In this document: piece by piece, positions 1 through 6,487 of the stretch | How the letters are laid out: each line of letters begins with the position of its first letter | Position numbering within the stretch: the first letter of the stretch is position 1 | Assembly (NCBI GenBank): GCA_035295665.1 | Contig: DATGIQ010000201.1 | Coordinates: forward strand, 1 to 7,322 | Direction: 5' to 3' | Length of the DNA stretch: 7,322 bases | DNA from: DATGIQ01 sp035295665 | GTDB lineage: Bacteria > Planctomycetota > Planctomycetia > Gemmatales > Gemmataceae | Notes under the pieces: model-generated | What the model was told of the DNA's origin: nothing | What the model saw: the letters and a program-made list of their open reading frames with translations, nothing else | The model's database searches: none | Program-made: the position numbers and the translations under genes

Positions 1-739
1 CGCAGCCAATGGACACGAGGGCGATGGCTCCGGGGTACTCATCCTGGATCAATTGCTGTGCATAACCGGCCCAGTCGCCGCTGATCTTGTTGTTGGAAAG
101 CGTCACACAGTGGCAGGCGTAGTTGATATAGACGGCCTGCATTTTGCCATGAGGGTCGCGGACGATCAGGACCGGAAGATCATGATCGACCGGACCACCC
201 TTGGTTCGCCGGTTAAGGGCAAAGTCTACCCTGCCGATACCCCAGCTTAGCCGCGCCGGTTTTCGATCCGCCAGAGCCGCCAGGGCGACGGCCTCCAAGT
301 GGTCGGTCAATTCAGCGGTGTACCGATTGATTCGCTCCTGCTGCTCCTTCGGAATGGGTTGACCGAACAAGGTAGGAGCCACGTCTTTGAGCATCGGTGC
401 CGTATGGGTGTGTGTGGCGGTGATGGCGATTCGATCTCGCTGGATACCTGCCTTGCGCGCCAATCGGCCGGCGACTTCTTCCGCCAGGTAGGCGGGGATC
501 CCCAGGTTATCCACGGTCAACAGCACTGCGGGTTCGCCGTCGTCGATGGCCAACGCCTTGGCCCAAATTCGCTGCGTGACCCCTTCTGATTCGGTTCGGC
601 GGAAGCCGAACCCACTGAGGCGCACGGGATACGCTGGCGTGATGTCGAGCTTGGCGACACCCGCAGAATAGCTCGTGATCGACGGCTCAGCACAGACGGC
701 CGAACTCGCCAGCAGAAGCACGATCGACGTGAAACCCAT
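1..739 (-). CDS. Neutral/alkaline non-lysosomal ceramidase-like secreted protein, N-terminal part (cut by window edge)
   Basis: Reading the minus strand from the ATG at 739-737 gives 246 residues with no stop before the window edge, so the gene is partial at its C-terminus. The start is supported by GGAGG (plus-strand cctcc, 747-751) seven bases upstream. The product begins with a signal peptide of about 17 residues ending in VCA before EPS. Next come an early beta-strand SAGVAKLDIT, the motif ITATHTHTAPML (His110 and His112) and NYACHCVTL (His210) followed by SGDWAGYAQQL. These match the N-terminal domain of neutral/alkaline ceramidases, where equivalent histidines bind the active-site zinc. 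The last visible residues, SIGC, match the start of a conserved Gly/Cys-rich stretch. Family members cleave the amide bond of ceramide, but many planctomycete homologues are uncharacterised and the true substrate is unknown. The gene points away from the rest of the window and has its own upstream region. Confidence 0.88.
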   Translation of the reverse strand, partial: MGFTSIVLLLASSAVCAEPSITSYSAGVAKLDITPAYPVRLSGFGFRRTESEGVTQRIWAKALAIDDGEPAVLLTVDNLGIPAYLAEEVAGRLARKAGIQRDRIAITATHTHTAPMLKDVAPTLFGQPIPKEQQERINRYTAELTDHLEAVALAALADRKPARLSWGIGRVDFALNRRTKGGPVDHDLPVLIVRDPHGKMQAVYINYACHCVTLSNNKISGDWAGYAQQLIQDEYPGAIALVSIGC

Positions 740-913
740 CGAGAATCCTCCCCCGGAGACGGCTTTCCGGACCGCGCTTAGCGTAACACATTGGCAAAGC
801 ACTGGCGACATTTCTCGTGGGGCGTACAGCGTGCACGGACCGTTTTCACCAAATCTGCTTTGAAGGATGCGATGGGCTGGTTAGAGGAGAGAACGCTCGA
901 GCGAGAGTAAGCC
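740..913. other. Intergenic region between the ceramidase-like gene and the Rpn pseudogene
   Basis: This 174-base stretch must carry the promoter of the minus-strand ceramidase-like gene and, originally, that of the Rpn-family gene. I see the ceramidase ribosome-binding site at 747-751 and a purine-rich GAGGAGAG at about 883-890 that could be the relic ribosome-binding site of the Rpn gene. I find no well-matched -35/-10 pair and no coding homology. Confidence 0.4.
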
Positions 914-1746
914 ATTTCGATCGATTACCATAGCGCGTGGATGGAAGCGCTCGACACCTTCCTGGCGTTGCTGTTCCCCGAAGTCCATGCGCAAGTCGAT
1001 AAACTCGTCAAGGTCTGGACCAAGGAGGGCATCGAGTGCTGGGTACTGAACCACATCGAAGTGCAGATGACACACGATCCAGTGTTTCCGATCCGCATGT
1101 GCGTCTACAATTACCGGGTCTTCGACCGTTACAATAGACCTATGGCGAGCCTGCCCGTTTTGGCCGACGACGATCCGACCGGGTGGCCCCGCGAGTTTCG
1201 GAAAAGTCTCTTTTGCTGCGAGGTCGGCATCCGCTTTCCGTTCATGAAGCTGCTCGACTTCGCGGCGCCGGAGGCCGTGCTGAGGCAAGTACGAACCCAT
1301 TCGCATCGGTGGTGTTGGCCCATTTGAAGGCTCAGGAGACGTGTGGTAATCCCAAAGACCGGCAAACACGGAAGCTTCGGTTGGTGCGCGGGCTCTACGA
1401 GCGGGGCTTCACTCCCAAAGATGTGCGAGAACTGTTCCGCGTGATCGATCGGAGGATGGAACTACCGCAGCGGCCGGAAGATATACGGTGGCAAAGTCTG
1501 GCTATGATTCAGGAGGAGAGATATATGCCCTTTAGTCCAACCCAGAGCGCGTTGGGCACCGGAGGGGCTTGCGTGAAGGCATCGAATCGTTGCCGAAGGT
1601 AAAATTCGGTGAAGCAGGACTGAAAAATAATGCCGGAGATCCACGACATCCACGAAACCGAGCAATTGCGGGCAATCCTCAAAGCTCTTGAAATCGCAGC
1701 CAGCCCGAAGGAGATGCGTCGCTTTTTGTTGCCCAACACGCGATAG
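914..1746 (+). pseudogene. Decayed Rpn-family recombination-promoting nuclease / putative transposase (PD-(D/E)XK)
   Basis: Homology to the Rpn/PDDEXK nuclease-transposase family can be followed through four frame segments. Segment one (about 914-1283) begins ISIDYHSAW, then EALDTFLALLFPEVHAQVD, DKLVKVWTKEG, HIEVQ, VYNYRVFDRYNRP and CEVGIRFPFMKLLDFA. Segment two (about 1283-1533, another frame) reads EASTNPFASVVLAHLKAQET, KLRLVRGLYERGF, DVRELFRVID and QEERYMPF. Segment three (about 1536-1628, third frame) reads ERVGHRRGLREGIES and KVKFGEAGL. Segment four (1630-1746) reads MPEIHDIHETEQLRAILKAL, then IAASPKEMRRFLLPNTR and a stop. That is three frameshifts. Segment one also joins HAQVD directly to DKLVKV, omitting roughly 25-30 residues that intact relatives carry there, including a FLDKEL-type motif with an active-site acidic residue. 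The codon where a start is expected (914-916) is ATT; the first in-frame ATG (941) is internal. The order and C-terminus of the family are otherwise preserved, so this is one decayed gene and not several small genes. It should make no active nuclease. Family assignment rests on recalled motifs. Confidence 0.87.
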
Positions 1747-1756
1747 AGTTCACATG

Positions 1757-1762
1757 AAGGGG
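1757..1762 (+). promoter_or_regulatory. Ribosome-binding site that fixes the histidine phosphatase start at 1769
   Basis: AAGGGG lies six bases before the ATG at 1769. An in-frame ATG at 1754 lies 15 bases upstream but has only a weak purine stretch before it. Starting at 1769 gives MSEPLPAIYLARHGETAW, which places the catalytic RHG at residues 12-14, the usual distance from the N-terminus in this family. Confidence 0.6.
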
Positions 1763-1768
1763 TTCATT

Positions 1769-2365
1769 ATGAGCGAACCGTTGCCTGCCATTTACCTGGC
1801 TCGCCATGGGGAGACCGCATGGAGCGTTTCCGGCCAACACACTGGCATTACCGACTTGCCGCTCACCGAACGGGGCGAGCGCAACGCCGGCCGGCTGGGC
1901 GAACGATTGAAGGGATTGAGTTTTAAGCAGGTTCTCACCAGCCCGCTTCAACGCGCCCGTCGCACGTGTGAGCTGGCTGGATTCGGCTCCGTTGCCACGA
2001 TCGACCCAGACTTGGTCGAGTGGAACTACGGCGCCTACGAAGGGCGCAAAACTGCAGACATTCGGAAAGAGCGACCGGATTGGCAACTGTTCCGCGACGG
2101 CTGTCCGGGCGGAGAGACGCCGGTAGAGATCAGCGCCCGCGCCGACCGGGTTGTTGCCCGGCTGCGGGGACTTGGCAGCGATGCGTTGCTCTTTTCAAGC
2201 GGCCATTTCCTCCGCGTCCTTGCGGCCCGCTGGTGTGGATGGGACGCGTCCTTCGGGCGTTGCCTGGTGCTCACGGTCGCTACCCTCAGCATCTTGGGCT
2301 ACGAGCACAACCAGTCCGAGCCGGCCATCCGCCTCTGGAACGATGCTCGCCATGTGGGCGATTGA
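1769..2365 (+). CDS. Histidine phosphatase superfamily protein (phosphoglycerate-mutase-like), 198 aa
   Basis: This is a branch-1 histidine phosphatase of typical length, cytoplasmic and without a signal peptide. Visible parts in order are the catalytic LARHGETAW (Arg12-His13-Gly14), the phosphate-pocket region TSPLQRARRT (residues 57-66), the acidic proton-donor segment LVEWNYGAYEG (Glu84), CPGGETP (112-118) and FSSGHFLRVLAARW (142-155). In most of the superfamily the last motif contains a His-Gly pair whose His is the second catalytic histidine. Here that position is Ser144 (AGC), with His146 two residues later. Activity may therefore be altered, or His146 may substitute; some relatives may share this form. 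The substrate cannot be told from sequence: sugar phosphates, phosphoglycerate and nucleotide phosphates are all possible. The gene begins 22 bases after the Rpn pseudogene, so its promoter must lie within or before that relic. The esterase gene follows after 118 bases on the same strand. Confidence 0.92.
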   Translation: MSEPLPAIYLARHGETAWSVSGQHTGITDLPLTERGERNAGRLGERLKGLSFKQVLTSPLQRARRTCELAGFGSVATIDPDLVEWNYGAYEGRKTADIRKERPDWQLFRDGCPGGETPVEISARADRVVARLRGLGSDALLFSSGHFLRVLAARWCGWDASFGRCLVLTVATLSILGYEHNQSEPAIRLWNDARHVGD

Positions 2366-2469
2366 TCCAGAAGCTGGGCCGCCGCATGGCCGTGCGGTGA
2401 TGGCCTGCTCGCCCCTCAGCGCCGCCTGCCGTAAGATAGTTCCAGCGAGGATCCTTCCAACCTCATGCC

Positions 2470-2474
2470 GGAGG
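2470..2474 (+). promoter_or_regulatory. Ribosome-binding site that fixes the esterase start at 2484
   Basis: GGAGG lies nine bases before the ATG at 2484. A second in-frame ATG at 2511 has no such site. The 2484 start also puts an arginine in the n-region of the signal peptide (MGQAIVSVRMPHW), as expected for export. The reading frame stays open upstream as far as 2151, but that stretch overlaps the histidine phosphatase and has no family similarity. Confidence 0.65.
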
Positions 2475-2483
2475 CGTCCATCT

Positions 2484-3788
2484 ATGGGCCAGGCCATTGT
2501 CTCTGTGCGAATGCCACATTGGGAACTTTTGACGCTGTTCACACTGTGCGGCGTAGCGATGCTGGCCTATGCCGAATTCCCCGAGGCCGCGCGCTTGCCC
2601 TCGCAACCAAGCCTTCCCGATCCACTGCGCATGCTCAGCGGTGAACGCGTATCGACGAAGCAGCAATGGTTCGATAAACGCCGGCCGGAACTCAAGGAAC
2701 TGTTCCAGTTTTACATGTACGGCTACCTGCCGCCCGCACCCAAGAACATCGAATACAGGGTCGAGTACGAAAATGGTCGGGAGTTCGGCGGTAAAGCAAC
2801 GCTCAAGGAGATTCGGATTCCCCTGGGGCCACCCGATGCACCGCAAATGCACTTACTGCTCGTCGTTCCGAATCACCGCCAAGGGCCGGCTCCGGTGTTC
2901 CTCGGCTTGAACTTCAGTGGCAACCATTCGCTGGTGAACGATCCGGGTGTGCGCTTGCCGACCAGCTGGATGGAGAATCGTGGTCCCGGCGTCAAGGATC
3001 ATCGCGCCACCGATGCCGGACGCGGCGCCCAGCTGGGAGTCTGGGCGATCGAGCAGGTGATCGACCGCGGGTACGCGGTGGCCACGATTTACTACGGCGA
3101 AATCGTTCCGGACCACCCGGGCGTGGCCGAGGGCATCCGGGAGTACTTCCGCCGACAGGGGCAGAAAGCGGGGCCTCACGATTGGGGAGCAATTGCTGCC
3201 TGGGCGTGGGGACTCCAGCGGGCTGTGGATTTTTTGCAAACCAATCCGGAAATCGATAAGACACGGATTGCGGTCGTTGGCCATTCCCGACTGGGCAAGA
3301 CCGCTTTGCTGGCGGGGGCCTTCGATGAGCGCATCGCTCTGGTCATTCCACACCAGGCCGGCTGCGGCGGTACAGCCCCGAGCCGAGGCAAGGTCGGTGA
3401 ATCGGTCAAGCAGATCAACGATCACTTCCCGCATTGGTTCAATGACACGTTCAAGGAATTCAATGATCGGCCCGATCGGTTGCCGTTCGACCAGCATTGC
3501 CTGGTTGCCCTGGTCGCTCCGCGGCCGGTGCTGCTGACGAACGCGGTGGAGGATACCTGGGCGAACCCGCAAGGGCAGTTCGAGGTTTTGCAGGCGGCCG
3601 ACCCGGTTTATCGATTCCTGGGAGCCGGGGGATTGGAAGCGAAGACGATGCCCGAGCCCGGCAGATTGCTCAACAGCACGCTCGGCTATTTCATCAGACC
3701 GGGCAAGCACTCGATGGGCAAGGAAGATTGGAGCGTTTTTCTCGCTTTCGCCGACAAGCATCTGCGAATGCCAGCCGCAGCGAAGTGA
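2484..3788 (+). CDS. Secreted CE15-like glucuronoyl esterase / acetylxylan-esterase-family alpha/beta hydrolase, 434 aa
   Basis: The protein starts with a Sec signal peptide (hydrophobic LLTLFTLCGVAMLAYA, cleavage probably after Ala30) and is otherwise a single alpha/beta-hydrolase domain. Family landmarks in order: FQFYMYGYLPPAP near the N-terminus; PAPVFLGLNFSGNHSLV; RGYAVATIYYGEI; HDWGAIAAWAWGLQRAVD; the nucleophile elbow VGHSRLGKTAL with Ser268; IPHQAGCGGTAPSRGKVGES; FDQHCLVALVAPRPVL with the likely catalytic His338; and NAVEDTWANPQGQFE. Fungal CE15 enzymes carry a catalytic Glu just before the GxGG turn. Here that position is Gln291, so the acid is probably Glu356 or Asp357 in VEDTW, as in non-canonical bacterial members. 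CE15 enzymes cleave the ester between 4-O-methyl-glucuronic acid on xylan and lignin alcohols; acetyl-ester substrates are an alternative here. It probably acts in the periplasm or outside the cell. It converges on the DUF1501 gene with 70 bases between stop codons. Confidence 0.92.
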   Translation: MGQAIVSVRMPHWELLTLFTLCGVAMLAYAEFPEAARLPSQPSLPDPLRMLSGERVSTKQQWFDKRRPELKELFQFYMYGYLPPAPKNIEYRVEYENGREFGGKATLKEIRIPLGPPDAPQMHLLLVVPNHRQGPAPVFLGLNFSGNHSLVNDPGVRLPTSWMENRGPGVKDHRATDAGRGAQLGVWAIEQVIDRGYAVATIYYGEIVPDHPGVAEGIREYFRRQGQKAGPHDWGAIAAWAWGLQRAVDFLQTNPEIDKTRIAVVGHSRLGKTALLAGAFDERIALVIPHQAGCGGTAPSRGKVGESVKQINDHFPHWFNDTFKEFNDRPDRLPFDQHCLVALVAPRPVLLTNAVEDTWANPQGQFEVLQAADPVYRFLGAGGLEAKTMPEPGRLLNSTLGYFIRPGKHSMGKEDWSVFLAFADKHLRMPAAAK

Positions 3789-3858
3789 GGAAGAACGGCC
3801 AAGACCGTAACATCCGGCAGGGGACGAATACGGGCCCAGATCCCGAGGGACGTTTCGC

Positions 3859-5256
3859 TCACGCAAGCAATCCCGGTATCGGCTGCCACCCCGTCATCGT
3901 CTGTGCGATTTCCCGCGGCATGCTAGGGATTACGCGCACCTCACCGACGTCGACCAGCGTGTGTAAGATCGTGGCCAGGAGGTTCGGAATTCGCACCGCA
4001 TCCGACTGCGGCTCGCCGGCCGTGCGGTTGGATTGACCGATCACCTGACCCATCCGCAAGCCGCCGCCAATGAGCAGGAGCGGTGCCAAGTTACCCCAGT
4101 GATCGCGGCCGCCATTCTTGTTGATCTTCGGCGTCCGGCCCATTTCGCCGCAGGCCACGAGGAGAATGCGTTCGCTCAGGCCGCGCGCCTCGACATCCTC
4201 AATGAAGGCTGAGAGGGCATGATCGAGGGGCAACCCCATGTATCGCATTCCCTCCGCGACGCCGGCGTTGTTGACATCGGCATGCATGTCCCAAACGAAA
4301 TTCGTGGTGACCGTTACGAAACCGCAGCCGTTTTCGCAAAGCCGGCGGGCTAGCAGCAGGAGCTTCCCCAGCGCCTTGGCGTTATCCACATAGTGGTTGT
4401 AGTTCCTCCATTTCCGGTCGATATTCTCCGGCCGCACCAGGGGAGCCGTATCGTAGCGGGCCAAGGTCCGAGGATCCTCCTTGCTCAAGTCAAAGGCGTC
4501 CGCAACACCTCCCAGAATCGTGTCGAAGGCCTGGGCGCGCGTCCGGTCGATTCCGTCGACCAGTCGCGCTTCCGAAAGCGACCAGTTCACCCGATCCAGT
4601 TCTGCCAGCAGCCTGCGACGATCTTCGAGGCGAGTAAGCGGTACTGTAAGCCGCATGTCTTTCTGCAGCTGCCCCGGTCCACTGGGATCACACGGAGCGT
4701 ACGCCATGCCGAAGGGTCCTGGGTCCCCAAATTTGCCAAAATTCAGATTCGCCGGTTGCGTGCTTGGATCCACGGACCGAGGGAACAGCACGACGTTGGA
4801 CGGCATGCCGGTTACAGGATGGTTCGTACCGGCGATCCGGGCATAAACGGAGCCGAAGTTGGCTCCAACCGTGTCGCGGCCGACCAGCGGCTTGAGATCG
4901 TGCCTGCCATCGCCGGTCACGAAAGATCGGACCACCGCGATCTTATCGGCCAACGCGGCCAGCCGGGGGAACGTCGCACCAAATGTAACCCCGGGCAGCC
5001 GGGTGGCCGCTTCTCCGGTTGCGCTCCGGATACCGGCGGGTGCGCTCATCTTGGGATCAAACGTCTCGACTTGACTGGGGCCACCATGCATGAAAAGGAA
5101 GATGACAGATTTGTCTGTGAGCGGCCGCCTGGCCTCGGCAGCCCTTGTCCGCGCCGCGAGCAATGCCGGGAGGGAAAACCCGCCCAGTGCCAAGCTTCCA
5201 ATCTTGAGGAAGGCACGGCGGTCGCACGAGGTGTCTCGGTCGTAGACTGCAAGCAT
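3859..5256 (-). CDS. DUF1501 family protein with Tat signal, 465 aa
   Basis: This is a full-length DUF1501 protein (sulfatase/alkaline-phosphatase-like fold, function unproven). The N-terminus CDRRAFLKIGSLALGGFSLP (residues 11-30) has a twin-arginine RRxFLK motif before a hydrophobic stretch, so it should be exported folded. Family motifs follow: VIFLFMHGGPSQVETFDPK (residues 51-69), KPLVGRDTVGANFGSVYAR, GMPSNVVLFP, NFVWDMHADV, and near the C-terminus LLVACGEMGRTPKINKNG and GRDHWGNLAPLLLIGGG (about 366-397). The His, Asp and Glu residues in these motifs resemble metal ligands of the alkaline phosphatase superfamily. The ATG at 5256-5254 has AAGGA six bases upstream (plus-strand tcctt, 5263-5267). 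Such genes commonly sit next to a DUF1549/DUF1553 cytochrome-like partner in planctomycetes; none is adjacent here. Instead it is divergent from the ThuA-like gene, and the two may share control. Confidence 0.94.
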   Translation of the reverse strand: MLAVYDRDTSCDRRAFLKIGSLALGGFSLPALLAARTRAAEARRPLTDKSVIFLFMHGGPSQVETFDPKMSAPAGIRSATGEAATRLPGVTFGATFPRLAALADKIAVVRSFVTGDGRHDLKPLVGRDTVGANFGSVYARIAGTNHPVTGMPSNVVLFPRSVDPSTQPANLNFGKFGDPGPFGMAYAPCDPSGPGQLQKDMRLTVPLTRLEDRRRLLAELDRVNWSLSEARLVDGIDRTRAQAFDTILGGVADAFDLSKEDPRTLARYDTAPLVRPENIDRKWRNYNHYVDNAKALGKLLLLARRLCENGCGFVTVTTNFVWDMHADVNNAGVAEGMRYMGLPLDHALSAFIEDVEARGLSERILLVACGEMGRTPKINKNGGRDHWGNLAPLLLIGGGLRMGQVIGQSNRTAGEPQSDAVRIPNLLATILHTLVDVGEVRVIPSMPREIAQTMTGWQPIPGLLA

Positions 5257-5440
5257 GACTGTTCCTTCGCTGCCAGGGCTGGCTCGCCCGTTTGGCTATC
5301 CTCGTTTGATAGCACAGTTGATCCTTCGCTGCAATCAGCAGAATGAATTCGCGCTATCGGATGCCTGACTCCATATCCAGCTATAATACTCCACATCGGC
5401 ATCGCAACGAATTCTGGTCAAGGGAAAGGACGGCTGCAAC
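5257..5440. promoter_or_regulatory. Divergent promoter region between the DUF1501 and ThuA-like genes
   Basis: These 184 bases must drive transcription in both directions. The sequence TCCTTCGCTGC occurs twice, at 5263-5273 and 5322-5332, and the first copy overlaps the DUF1501 ribosome-binding site when read on the minus strand. A TATAAT lies at 5382-5387 facing the ThuA gene. The section around 5300-5400 is more AT-rich than the flanking genes, as expected for a promoter region. No coding sequence is apparent. Confidence 0.55.
5382..5387 (+). promoter_or_regulatory. Candidate -10 box for the ThuA-like gene
   Basis: TATAAT here is a perfect match to the sigma-70-type -10 consensus and lies 53 bases before the ThuA start at 5441. 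There is no recognisable TTGACA-like -35 at 16-18 bases upstream and no extended -10 TG, so this is only a candidate. Planctomycete promoters often match the E. coli consensus poorly. Confidence 0.3.
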
Positions 5441-6472
5441 GTGCATATGCTGCGACGCGCCCATTGGTTGGGGATCGTGATGATGATCGGTTCCGCGAGC
5501 CTGGTTCAAACACGGCTCTCCGCGGCGGACCCGTGGATCGTCTTTGAGGGCCCAAACGGTCCCGGCAAGGGGAAGCACATCGTTCTGGTCAGCGGCGATG
5601 AGGAGTATCGGTCCGAAGAAGCGTTGCCGCAGCTGGCAAAGATCCTCGCCCAGCGCCATGGCTTCAGGTGCACCGTCCTGTTTGCGATCGATCCCAAGGA
5701 CGGAACCATTAATCCGACGAAAGCGGACAATATTCCCGGCCTGGAGGCGCTTCGAACAGCCGACCTCATGGTGATATTTACGCGCTTCCGCAAACTGCCC
5801 GATGACCAGATGAAATACATCGCCGAGTACGTGGAGTCCGGCCGGCCGATCATTGGGATGCGAACTGCCACCCATGCCTTCGACTTCAAGAATGACCAAA
5901 CCTATGCCCGGTATGGATTACGGAGCAAGGAATGGGACGGGGGCTTTGGCCGGCAAGTGCTCGGCGAAACGTGGATCAGCCACCATGGTCAGCACGGCAA
6001 GCAGAGCACCCGTGGCATCCTGGCCAAGGGTGCGGAGAATCATCCCATCGTACGCGGGATCCACGATGGCGATATCTGGGGACCGACCGATGTCTATGGA
6101 GTGCGGCTGCCGCTACCCAGTGATAGCCAGCCGCTGATCTTGGGCCAGGTCCTCGCAGGCATGAGCCCTTCCGACCCGCCCGTGTCGGGCAGGCAAAATG
6201 ATCCGATGCTCCCCATCGCGTGGGTCAAGACGTATACCGGGAAGCAGGGGACCGTCGGCCGGGTCTTCACCACGACGATGGGGGCATCCCAGGATCTCTT
6301 GAGCGAGGGGCTTCGCCGGCTGCTCGTCAACGCCTGTTACTGGGCCGTGGGGCTGGAGGACAAAATCCTGGCCAAGTTAAACGTGGAACTGGTCGGCGAA
6401 TACAAGCCGCGGCCTTTTGGGTTCGGGGGCTTTCAAAAAGGGTTGCGACCGTCCGACTTCGCCATCAAATGA
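5441..6472 (+). CDS. Secreted ThuA-like domain protein, 343 aa
   Basis: The protein begins with an export signal (MHMLRRAHWLGIVMMIGSAS, Arg5-Arg6 before a hydrophobic stretch, cleavage probably near SAA-D30) followed by a ThuA-like domain with a class-I glutamine-amidotransferase-like Rossmann fold. Visible landmarks are the first strand KHIVLVSGDEEYR (45-57), ADLMVIFTRFRKLP (107-120), the elbow-region GRPIIGMRTATHAFDF (134-149), a His-rich WISHHGQHG (178-186), HPIVRGIHDGDIWGPTDVY (201-219) and a conserved C-terminal GRVFTTTMGASQDL. ThuA proteins are linked to trehalose and other sugar use, and planctomycete versions are widespread, secreted and of unknown activity. I chose the GTG at 5441 because AAAGGA (5425-5430) lies ten bases before it; the ATG at 5447 would be 16 bases away. 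The choice changes only two residues. It is divergent from the DUF1501 gene and converges on the FHA gene with 15 bases between stops. Confidence 0.92.
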   Translation: MHMLRRAHWLGIVMMIGSASLVQTRLSAADPWIVFEGPNGPGKGKHIVLVSGDEEYRSEEALPQLAKILAQRHGFRCTVLFAIDPKDGTINPTKADNIPGLEALRTADLMVIFTRFRKLPDDQMKYIAEYVESGRPIIGMRTATHAFDFKNDQTYARYGLRSKEWDGGFGRQVLGETWISHHGQHGKQSTRGILAKGAENHPIVRGIHDGDIWGPTDVYGVRLPLPSDSQPLILGQVLAGMSPSDPPVSGRQNDPMLPIAWVKTYTGKQGTVGRVFTTTMGASQDLLSEGLRRLLVNACYWAVGLEDKILAKLNVELVGEYKPRPFGFGGFQKGLRPSDFAIK

Positions 6473-6487
6473 GGGCCGGTGCGGAAG

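Noticed and set aside
53..863. Small plus-strand open frames in the first 860 bases
   Set aside because: Those at 53-589 lie opposite the ceramidase-like gene, which has signal peptide and zinc-site motifs; that at 675-863 straddles its start and the intergenic region without any similarity.
881..1369. Minus-strand open frame of 162 codons
   Set aside because: It is antisense to the Rpn relic, whose homology is clear on the plus strand; its translation has no recognisable domain and it has no good ribosome-binding site.
880..1770. A complete mobile element around the Rpn relic
   Set aside because: I looked for terminal inverted repeats and target duplications at both ends and saw none. Rpn genes usually occur as single genes without element ends.
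2151..2483. Upstream extension of the esterase frame
   Set aside because: It overlaps the histidine phosphatase gene, has low-complexity Ser/Arg/Ala content, and would bury the signal peptide in the middle of the protein. The ribosome-binding site at 2470-2474 supports the 2484 start.
3789..3858. Possible bidirectional terminator between the converging esterase and DUF1501 genes
   Set aside because: Only weak four-base stems (such as ACGG/CCGT) are present and no T-run follows, so no intrinsic terminator can be supported.
2853..3866. Minus-strand open frame of 337 codons opposite the esterase gene
   Set aside because: It is an antisense shadow caused by high GC in the third codon position; the plus-strand esterase has complete family motifs throughout.
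4393..5346. Plus-strand open frame of 317 codons opposite the DUF1501 gene
   Set aside because: It is antisense to a full-length DUF1501 gene with all expected motifs and has no recognisable protein features.
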